Below are positions 26,277 to 33,088 of a stretch of 64,000 nt of DNA, in pieces. Where the stretch lies: assembly GCF_024584435.1 (NCBI RefSeq), contig NZ_CP102197.1, positions 1,364,001 to 1,428,000 of the forward strand, written 5' to 3'. Made by a program: the position numbers and the translations under genes. The notes under the pieces were generated by a model. It searched no databases, was not told where the DNA came from, and worked only from the letters and a program-made list of their open reading frames with translations. How positions within the stretch are numbered: position 1 is the first letter of the stretch; every line of letters begins with the position of its first letter. The DNA is from Schaalia odontolytica (GTDB taxonomy: Bacteria; Actinomycetota; Actinomycetes; Actinomycetales; Actinomycetaceae).

Positions 26277-29117
26277 TTATTGTTCACGCGCCCAATCGCC
26301 CGCTACCTGGGCAATCACGAACGTCACCTCCCGCTCACTCATGTGGGCGCCGTATTCCGGACGGGCGTCGGGCCCGCACGAGCGGGTGCCGATCCCATCC
26401 TGGAACGCGTCGAGCCACAGGAAGAGGCGGCGAGGAGCGGGCAGTTCCTCCCAGTGCGCCGCCGCGCAGAGCTCGCGCTCGCTCCAGGGGCTGACGCTCC
26501 ACCCGAGCTGCGAGCCGGGGAGAACGAGGAGCTCTCCAGGCTCGCCGCGCAGGGAGAGAGCCTCAAGTGCGCACCTGTGACCACCTTCCTGGGGGCGCAC
26601 GCACACGTCCCACAGATCCGCCACGTTTGCGTGACCATATCCGCGAGTGCCCGGCACACGCATGTCGGGGTAGCCGATGAGCGTGTCACCGAGCCACGAG
26701 GCCTCCCAGGAGGCACCCGGAAGCTCGATGCGTACGCCGAGGCGCGGCACGCGTTCGGGCCAGCGCCCGTAGGGCTCAACGCGGGCGGACACAGCCAGGC
26801 CGACCGAGGCGCCGCTACCGATGCGCACGGGCGTGTACTCCCACGTCAGCGTCGCGCCAAACTGTGCGGCGGGAGGAGCCCACCGCTCGACGACCCTGCG
26901 GCAGGGGGCATCCCCCTCGATCGAGACGACGCGTCGGCGGAGAAGGTGCAGACGCGCCCTCTCCCAGCGCGCGGCGTGCGAGGTCCCGGCCTCGCCGCGA
27001 CCAACCCCGAGGGGCCCCAGGTCTTCCCTCCCGATGCCCCAGTAGTCGACGGGGCCGCGACCACGGTCGTTGTCGGTGGGCGCGCGGTAGACGCTGAGCT
27101 CGACCGACACGGGCACTGCCCCGATTCGCGTCAGGCGGCCACGCGGGTCGATCTCGTATGCGCCGACCTGCTCCTCTCCCGTCAGGGCACGGATGGGCGC
27201 CTGCGCCAATGCCGCGAGGCGCTGCCCTCCGCCGTCCGCGCTCGCCGCCCCTTCGATGGCCGCGGCCAATGCGGGGGCGTGCGGGGCCATGGCCGCCACC
27301 CACGCCCACGTGCCGGCGTAGGGGCGCGAGAGCGCGTCGACGAGGCCATCGCAGACGAAGTTGCCGTCGTGAACGTCCTCGCCGAAGTCGCCTCCGTAGG
27401 ACAGGACGCGGCGTCCATCCGGGAGGGTGCGCCACAGGGTGTGGTCGCGCCACTCCCACACGAATCCTCCCGCGTGGCGGGGGTGGGACATCTGCGCCGC
27501 GTATCCGTCGGCTCCGCCCGGACCGGTTCCCATCGCGTGCAGGTATTCGCACATGAGGTAGGGGGCTCGGCGGATGCGCTCGCGCGCGGCGTCGTCGACC
27601 CGCGCGGCGACGTGCGTGGGCACGGCGACCTCGGCGTGGGGGTCGGGTTCATCGAGGACCGCGTCGATCTCCTCGAGGGCGGGGTACATCCGCGAGTAGA
27701 TGTCGGCGTACTCCATCGCATGGTCGCCCTCGTAGTGGACGATCGCGCGCCCGCGGGTGCGTTCGTGGATCCAGCGCGCGCATGCGGCCAGGTTTGCGCC
27801 GGTGCCCGATTCGTTGCCCAGGCTCCAGCTGAAGATTGAGGGGTGGTTCTTGTCTCGTTCGAAGGCACGGACCGTGCGGTCCATGTAGGCGTCGGCCCAG
27901 CGCGGGTCGTCGGAGGGGTTATCAATCCACTCCCCCGCGCCCTCGAATCCGTGCGTCTCGATGTCTCCCTCGAGCATGACCCACAGTCCGATCTCGTCAG
28001 CAAGGTCGAGCAGGCGAGGGTGCGGCGGGTAGTGGGAGGTTCGAATGGCGTTGACGCCCATCGATTTCATGAGAGCCAGGTCCTCCCTGGCCCACCGCTC
28101 GTCGAACACGCGCCCCTCGTCGGCGCGAATCTCGTGGCGATTGACCCCGTTGAGCGTCAGAGGCGTGCCGTTGGCCCTGAGGACACCGCCGACGATGTCG
28201 ACGCGTCGGAAGCCCACCCGCAGGCGTCTTTCTGCATCGGAGCCACCCCCCACGCGCACGCGCACGCACACGTCGTAGAGTGCCGGATCCTCAGCGCTCC
28301 ACGGCCGCACGATTCCCACCTTGATGCGCTCGCTGCGGTAGCGCCCATCGGGGCCTCGGCGCAGGGTGACGCGGTGGGTGTCCCCACCCTCGATCTCGAG
28401 GCGCGCCGAGAGGGTATCGTCCATGGCTGCGAGGACCCGCGCCTCGACGGTCGCGAAGCCCACCCCGGCCTCGTAGTCGGTGTCGACCCACAGGTCGTCG
28501 AGGCTTCCGGGAGCGAGGTAGCGAAGGCTCACGGAGCGGAAGATGCCCGGGAGCCACCACTGGTCCTGGTCCTCCAGGTAGGAACCGGGGCTGAACTGGT
28601 GCACGCGCACGGTGATCGTATTGGCGCCGGGGCGCACCACGTCGGTGACGTCGAACTCGTGGGCGAGCCGCGAGCCGCGGGCCATGCCGATCCACGTGCC
28701 GTTGACCCAGACGCTGGCCTGGCTTTCGACGCCGTCGAAACGCAGGGCGATGAGTCCCGTGTCCCACCCTGCGGGAAGCGAGAAGCTGCGGCGGTAGTCG
28801 CCGACGGGGTTCGCCTCCGGCGGGAATGGCGGGTCAACCGGGAAGGGAAAGTCGACGTTCGTGTAGGCGGGGTGACCGAATCGTCCCTCGCCGCGCAGCA
28901 CCCAGTGACTGGGCACGTCGATCTCGGCCGTCTCCCCCGTGGCCTCGGGCTCGTCCCAGGGGCGTTCGACGTCAGTGAAGGGGGCAGGGTCGGTGCGGTG
29001 GTAGGAGAAGCTCCAGATTCCATCAAGGCTGAGGTGCGCCGAATCGTCGGCGAAGTGCGCGCGCGGGGGCACAAGCGCGCCCGCGCCGGGGGCGTAGGAA
29101 GGTATCATCGTGTTCAC
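26277..29117 (-). CDS. Beta-galactosidase, LacZ-type glycoside hydrolase family 2
   Basis: 946 residues from a GTG start with GAAAGG 9 bases upstream. The open frame continues 15 codons to a GTG at 29162, and an ATG three codons in (29108) is also possible. The acid/base glutamate is E436 in WSLGNESGTGAN and the nucleophile E524 in YLMCEYLHAMG, matching E461 and E537 of E. coli LacZ. The N-terminal jelly-roll begins LSLDGIWSFSYH, and the C-terminal Bgal small-chain domain is present (LEIEGG in the middle, PSYAPG near the start). It has no signal peptide and so acts in the cytosol on imported galactosides. It is divergent from the lacI-type gene. Confidence 0.93.
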   Translation of the reverse strand: MNTMIPSYAPGAGALVPPRAHFADDSAHLSLDGIWSFSYHRTDPAPFTDVERPWDEPEATGETAEIDVPSHWVLRGEGRFGHPAYTNVDFPFPVDPPFPPEANPVGDYRRSFSLPAGWDTGLIALRFDGVESQASVWVNGTWIGMARGSRLAHEFDVTDVVRPGANTITVRVHQFSPGSYLEDQDQWWLPGIFRSVSLRYLAPGSLDDLWVDTDYEAGVGFATVEARVLAAMDDTLSARLEIEGGDTHRVTLRRGPDGRYRSERIKVGIVRPWSAEDPALYDVCVRVRVGGGSDAERRLRVGFRRVDIVGGVLRANGTPLTLNGVNRHEIRADEGRVFDERWAREDLALMKSMGVNAIRTSHYPPHPRLLDLADEIGLWVMLEGDIETHGFEGAGEWIDNPSDDPRWADAYMDRTVRAFERDKNHPSIFSWSLGNESGTGANLAACARWIHERTRGRAIVHYEGDHAMEYADIYSRMYPALEEIDAVLDEPDPHAEVAVPTHVAARVDDAARERIRRAPYLMCEYLHAMGTGPGGADGYAAQMSHPRHAGGFVWEWRDHTLWRTLPDGRRVLSYGGDFGEDVHDGNFVCDGLVDALSRPYAGTWAWVAAMAPHAPALAAAIEGAASADGGGQRLAALAQAPIRALTGEEQVGAYEIDPRGRLTRIGAVPVSVELSVYRAPTDNDRGRGPVDYWGIGREDLGPLGVGRGEAGTSHAARWERARLHLLRRRVVSIEGDAPCRRVVERWAPPAAQFGATLTWEYTPVRIGSGASVGLAVSARVEPYGRWPERVPRLGVRIELPGASWEASWLGDTLIGYPDMRVPGTRGYGHANVADLWDVCVRPQEGGHRCALEALSLRGEPGELLVLPGSQLGWSVSPWSERELCAAAHWEELPAPRRLFLWLDAFQDGIGTRSCGPDARPEYGAHMSEREVTFVIAQVAGDWAREQ

Positions 29118-29167
29118 GTCTGGGTGCCTTTCGGATGTCGTCGTCGAAACTCCGATCGTCACCGTAA

Positions 29168-29185
29168 GACTAACACGTTATAGTT
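29168..29185. promoter_or_regulatory. LacI-type operator in the galactosidase-lacI divergent region
   Basis: GACTAACACGTTATAGTT, centred on CG, matches the sites at 22698 and 26180. It lies between the beta-galactosidase and the regulator gene, so one site may control both directions, including autoregulation. Confidence 0.65.
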
Positions 29186-29228
29186 GTTGTGTTTCAACGA
29201 AACCACCACCGAGCATCCGGAGCCGATT

Positions 29229-30311
29229 ATGGAGCGCGCAACCCGGGCCGACGTCGCTCACGCGGCGGGCGTCGCCCCCTCCACCGTCTCACTCGTCCTC
29301 AACGGGCGGGGTCGAGACGTCAAGATCGCTCCCGCCACGATCGAGCGGGTCCGGCGGGCCGCCCGCGACCTGAACTACATCCCCAACGCGGCCGCCCGGT
29401 CGCTGCGCCGCGGAAAGTCCCACCTCATCGCCCTCCTCATGGCCGAGCTGCCGGATGACCCCTTCGTGCCCGTCGTTCACACGGTCCTCACCACCGCCAT
29501 GATCGATATCCAGCGCCGCGGCTACCTGCTCCTCCCCCTCTTCCAGTCCGGGGATGGCGCCTCCGACGCCGAGGTGATCCGGGGGGTCCTGGGCGACACA
29601 CAGCTGGCGGGCATCATCCGCGAGACCACGTCGGCCGAGGCCTTCACCTCGCGCCTGCTCGCCAACCTCGGCATCCCCGTCGTCGCCATGTCGATGATCG
29701 AGGCCAACCCGACCGGATCGGAGTCGGCCCTCATTCGCATCGACGAGGGCGCCGGCGTGGGCGACGTCCTCTCCGACTGCGCGCTCGTGGACCCATCGAC
29801 CGCCGCGGGCAGCGGGCGGGCGGTGTTCCTGGCCGGACCGAACACGAACCACGCGCGCCAGAACCCCATCGCACGCGCGTTCGGCACCAAGTTCACCCTC
29901 TACTCGCTGCCAGACTGGGAACCCACCACCGCCTACCAGGCCACGCTGCGCCTCCTTGACGAGGACCCGTCGATCTCGCTCATCGCCCTGGCGGATGACT
30001 CGCAGGCACCCGGCGTCTTCCAAGCCGCCGCAGACCTGGATCTATCCGTGCCCGGTGACCTGTCGATCCTCGGCTTCGGCAACCAGGACCACCGCAGCGC
30101 CTCCGCGCTCGGCCTGACGACGGTCGAGTGGCCCCTGAAGGACATGACCGAGGCCGCTGTCTCCTCGATCATCAACGTCATCGAGGGGCGCTCCCCCATG
30201 AGCGATGTTCACCCGCAGGCATCCATCAACGAGAAGTCCGCAGACGGGACACCAATCGCGACGATCCCGACGCGCCCGGTGTGGCGATCCTCGGTGGCCA
30301 GGCGCGCATAG
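29229..30311 (+). CDS. LacI/GalR-family transcriptional regulator
   Basis: 360 residues, starting at MERATRADVAHAAGVAPSTVSLVLNG, with CGGAG 8 bases before the ATG; an upstream TTG in frame would overlap the operator. The N-terminal helix-turn-helix and hinge helix (NYIPNAAARSLRRGKS) are typical. The effector domain ends DLSILGFGNQDHRSASALGLTTVEWP. It most likely represses the adjacent importer, galactosidase and secreted-protein genes through the three CG-centred palindromes. The inducing sugar is unknown. Confidence 0.92.
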   Translation: MERATRADVAHAAGVAPSTVSLVLNGRGRDVKIAPATIERVRRAARDLNYIPNAAARSLRRGKSHLIALLMAELPDDPFVPVVHTVLTTAMIDIQRRGYLLLPLFQSGDGASDAEVIRGVLGDTQLAGIIRETTSAEAFTSRLLANLGIPVVAMSMIEANPTGSESALIRIDEGAGVGDVLSDCALVDPSTAAGSGRAVFLAGPNTNHARQNPIARAFGTKFTLYSLPDWEPTTAYQATLRLLDEDPSISLIALADDSQAPGVFQAAADLDLSVPGDLSILGFGNQDHRSASALGLTTVEWPLKDMTEAAVSSIINVIEGRSPMSDVHPQASINEKSADGTPIATIPTRPVWRSSVARRA

Positions 30312-30332
30312 GACGGCGCTTGATAGAACGCG

Positions 30333-30368
30333 GGGAGGGGCGGATGCCACGTGGCATCCGCCCCTCCC
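30333..30368. terminator. Bidirectional terminator, lacI-type gene and DUF4862 gene
   Basis: A perfect 36-base inverted repeat (18-bp stem, centre CAC/GTG at 30350/30351) lies between convergent genes. A second hairpin with stem CTCCCGCA (30394-30401) and TGCGGGAG (30413-30420) follows closer to the minus-strand gene. Confidence 0.65.
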
Positions 30369-30441
30369 TCACGCTTGCACCTCGCTCCGGGCACTCCCGC
30401 ACGCTCACAACATGCGGGAGCGCGCCCAGCGGCGACGCTAT

Positions 30442-31344
30442 TTACTCGCCGAGGCCGCAGGCCCGGTAGATGTTGGCCAGCATGGCCAGGCGCTGCTCGA
30501 GAGACGCGTCCTTGGGGACGCAGACCTTCGCGCCGAGGTACTTGGCGCCGCCCTCGATGGCCGCCTTGGCACAGCGAGCGATCTCGGCCTCGTTCATGAG
30601 CGAGGTCGGCTCATCGGCCTGCGCGGGCAGGTGACCGTCGATCCAGGAGTAGCCATATTGGGTTTCCTCCGGGCCCGCACCCGAGAAGATGATGCCGTCC
30701 AGGACGCCTCGCTTGCCTGCCTCGAGCACGTGCTCGTACGCAGTGTCCGCGCCGCGACCCTCCACGGCGGAACGTCCCCAGTTGAGGTGAATGCCGATGC
30801 CGACCTCAGAGACGATGTCGATCTCGGATTCGAGGGACAGGAAGCCCTTTTCGGGGTTCTGCTCAGGCACAAACTTGTCGCAGTGCTCGATGACGAGGCG
30901 AGCTCCGCACCAGTCCCAGGTGGCCAGCTCGGCGAGCGAACGCTGGAAGGCATCCGACTGGGCCAGGCGCGTGGGCGCCGAGTGCAGCTGCACGCGGGCG
31001 ACCAGCTGGCGGCCCGCTCGCTCACACAGGGCAGCGAGGTCGTCGCGCAGCGCGCGGGTGAAGTCGAGAGCGGCGGCGCGTCCGGCCTCGTCGGGCGAGG
31101 CCAGGCCGAAGTTCTCGTTCATCCACACGTTCTGCATGGTGCCGGGGATCGCGGTGATCGTGTTGAAGTCCCAGCGCGGCGCCAGGTGGCTGGCCAGGAC
31201 CTCGCCTTCGGCGGCAAGCTGACCCGGGTAGGGCATCTCGACGCCGCTCACCCACGGCTGATCCGCGAGGAGGCGGTAGTAGTCAGCCTCCAGCTCCTGT
31301 GCCGGATGCGACGCGTACGCGCCGATAACGAAAGGAAGTGTCAT
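30442..31344 (-). CDS. DUF4862 family protein, TIM-barrel type, in the sialic-acid operon
   Basis: 300 residues from the ATG that has GGAAGG 9 bases upstream; an ATG three codons earlier (31353) overlaps the nanT stop and is the alternative. I recognise the DUF4862 family from overall pattern (FVIGAYASHPAQE, MQNVWMNENFGLASPD, WGRSAVEGRG, IFSGAGPEETQYGYSWIDGHLP). The alternating strands and helices with acidic and histidine residues (VIEHCDK, GIGIHLNWGR) look like a xylose-isomerase-type TIM barrel. No activity is established. Location directly behind nanT suggests a step in sialic-acid use. Confidence 0.8.
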   Translation of the reverse strand: MTLPFVIGAYASHPAQELEADYYRLLADQPWVSGVEMPYPGQLAAEGEVLASHLAPRWDFNTITAIPGTMQNVWMNENFGLASPDEAGRAAALDFTRALRDDLAALCERAGRQLVARVQLHSAPTRLAQSDAFQRSLAELATWDWCGARLVIEHCDKFVPEQNPEKGFLSLESEIDIVSEVGIGIHLNWGRSAVEGRGADTAYEHVLEAGKRGVLDGIIFSGAGPEETQYGYSWIDGHLPAQADEPTSLMNEAEIARCAKAAIEGGAKYLGAKVCVPKDASLEQRLAMLANIYRACGLGE

Positions 31345-31349
31345 GGTAA

Positions 31350-32825
31350 TCATCCTTCCTTGATGATTTCGTCGTTTCCATCTTCGGGACGAACATACTC
31401 CGGACCCACGGCCTTCTGCAGGAGACGCGGGATATTCGCACCGATGGACACCATGACGATCGCGGCAAATCCGAAGGACAAGATCGCCAGCGCCATGCCC
31501 AGGCCCAGCTGGTCAGCGATCGCAGCACCGAGGACGGGGCCGACCGCGCCACCGAGGGCACCGACGTTGTAGCAGAAGCCGAGGCCCGCGGCGCGCTTGT
31601 CGACCGGGAAGTAGGAGGAGACCCACTTGGGCAGCAGACCCGAGACGCCCTGGCCGAACATCTGCTGGAAGAAGAGCAGACCCGCCACGAGAGCAACATA
31701 CTTTCCGTCCTGCTTGAACAGCGGGAAGACGATGACCTGCGAGAGCAGAAGCGAGATCGCGTACCAACGACGCATACCAAACTTGTCGCCGGCAAAGCCT
31801 GCGATGATGTAGCCTGCGGCATTGCCGAGGCCGGCGAAGGACACAACGTTGGCAACGACCTTCTGGTCCATGCCAACACCATGCAGGTACGTCGGCAGGA
31901 GGCCCTGGATCGGCCAGGTGTACATGAAGGACGCGAAGATCGTCAGCATGATCGCAATGCCAATGATCCAGCGATTCGAGTCGAACTGGATAATCAGGTA
32001 GATGAAGACGATCGCGCACACGACGCCGATGAGGCTCACCGCAACGATGCCGCCCACCTGCTGGGCGAAGATCAGCAGCAGGCCAACGAAGGCGATCGCA
32101 ACGACGATGTAGTTGAGGACCTTACGCCGCCCGCCAAAGAGGACGGCGAGCATGTCATTCTTTTCGTCGCCACTCTTCTCCTTGGCCTCGCTCCAGTCTG
32201 CGGCCTCGGGCAAGGTGCGCCGCATGTAGATGGCGACGACAATCGGGACGATGCCCGTCAGGAACAGGGCCCGCCAGCCCCAGCCAGGGTGCATCGAATC
32301 AACCCAGGTCACGAAGTACTTGTCGACCTGAGCAGCGGCGATAACACCGAAGGCGTAGCCGGAAAGCAGGAAGCCCGAGGCCTTGTTGCGCATGTGCTTG
32401 GGCCACGATTCGATGACGTACGCAGCGGATGCGGAATACTCTCCTGCCATCGCGAAGCCGATGACGAGGCGCAGGACGAACAGGATCCAGAAGTTCGGAG
32501 CGAGCGCACAGGCGATCGATCCGAAAGCGAACATGAAGATCGACAGGACCATCGCGGGCTTACGGCCGTAGCGGTCGCCGACAGCACCGAGCACGAGGCC
32601 ACCGATCCAGCGGCTAATGAAGGCGGCCGAAATCAGGGATGCGCCCTGGACGAGCGTCAGGCTGAACGCCTCCTTGATCGCGGGGAGCGCGAAGGAGATG
32701 AGGACGAAGTCGTAGCCGTCCAACAGAACGCCGATCCAGGCGGCGAAGAAGGCCTTGCAATCTTCTTTGGTCAGGTATTGATACCAGGGCTTTGTGGGAA
32801 GCGCCTGTGCGGGGGACGTACTCAT
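31350..32825 (-). CDS. nanT: NanT-type sialic acid transporter (MFS symporter)
   Basis: 491 residues, close in length and sequence to E. coli NanT. Matching segments include AAWIGVLLDGYDFVLISF, QGASLISAAFISRWIGGL, GDRYGRKPAMV, SYVIESWPKHMRNKASGF-type AAYVIESWPKHMRNKASGF, FMYTWPIQGLLPTYL and RAAGLGFCYNVGALGGA. It has the extra two helices of NanT-type carriers and imports N-acetylneuraminate with protons. Its promoter carries a FadR-type operator and it faces the sialidase gene. It is coupled to the DUF4862 gene. Confidence 0.92.
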   Translation of the reverse strand: MSTSPAQALPTKPWYQYLTKEDCKAFFAAWIGVLLDGYDFVLISFALPAIKEAFSLTLVQGASLISAAFISRWIGGLVLGAVGDRYGRKPAMVLSIFMFAFGSIACALAPNFWILFVLRLVIGFAMAGEYSASAAYVIESWPKHMRNKASGFLLSGYAFGVIAAAQVDKYFVTWVDSMHPGWGWRALFLTGIVPIVVAIYMRRTLPEAADWSEAKEKSGDEKNDMLAVLFGGRRKVLNYIVVAIAFVGLLLIFAQQVGGIVAVSLIGVVCAIVFIYLIIQFDSNRWIIGIAIMLTIFASFMYTWPIQGLLPTYLHGVGMDQKVVANVVSFAGLGNAAGYIIAGFAGDKFGMRRWYAISLLLSQVIVFPLFKQDGKYVALVAGLLFFQQMFGQGVSGLLPKWVSSYFPVDKRAAGLGFCYNVGALGGAVGPVLGAAIADQLGLGMALAILSFGFAAIVMVSIGANIPRLLQKAVGPEYVRPEDGNDEIIKEG

Positions 32826-32892
32826 GATGAGTGCCTTCCTGAGATTTCATCGTCGAATAACGAGGAGCTTTGAGTCCAGATGCCTAACTAGG

Positions 32893-32909
32893 AAGTTGTC
32901 AGACAACTT
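32893..32909. promoter_or_regulatory. FadR/GntR-type operator at the nanT promoter
   Basis: AAGTTGTCAGACAACTT is a perfect 17-bp palindrome whose core TTGTCAGACAA fits the FadR-subfamily GntR consensus TNGTNNNACNA. It lies just downstream of the nanT -10 box, covering about +6 to +22, a repression position. Confidence 0.75.
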
Positions 32910-32915
32910 GCCGCA

Positions 32916-32944
32916 ATGTTAGCTCTCTCTCACACTAGAGTCAA
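32916..32944 (-). promoter_or_regulatory. nanT: nanT promoter
   Basis: On the minus strand TTGACT (32944-32939) and TAACAT (32921-32916) are separated by exactly 17 bases, a near-consensus housekeeping sigma promoter. The operator follows immediately. Confidence 0.7.
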
Positions 32945-32970
32945 CACGAAATTTCGACCAGATCTGCGTA

Positions 32971-32997
32971 TTGCCAACGAAATGTCATGGTGATAAT
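32971..32997 (+). promoter_or_regulatory. Possible sialidase promoter
   Basis: TTGCCA (32971-32976) and GATAAT (32992-32997) are separated by 15 bases, shorter than ideal. The second operator copy begins within the -10 box, which supports this as the regulated start. Confidence 0.5.
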
Positions 32998-33011
32998 CTG
33001 TCTGACAACTT
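32995..33011. promoter_or_regulatory. Second FadR/GntR-type operator, sialidase side
   Basis: AATCTGTCTGACAACTT matches the palindrome at 32893-32909 at 14 of 17 positions and keeps the right half GACAACTT exactly. It overlaps the putative sialidase -10 box. Confidence 0.65.
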
Positions 33012-33088
33012 ACTATTTGTGATTGACCACACGCTCCGCTTCGTAATGATGCGAGGCGGAGTGAGCAACAAACAGAAAGGTGTCAAGC

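Noticed and set aside
29184..29228. TTG start 15 codons upstream for the LacI-type gene
   Set aside because: The first bases overlap the operator and no ribosome site precedes it; the helix-turn-helix starts properly at 29229.
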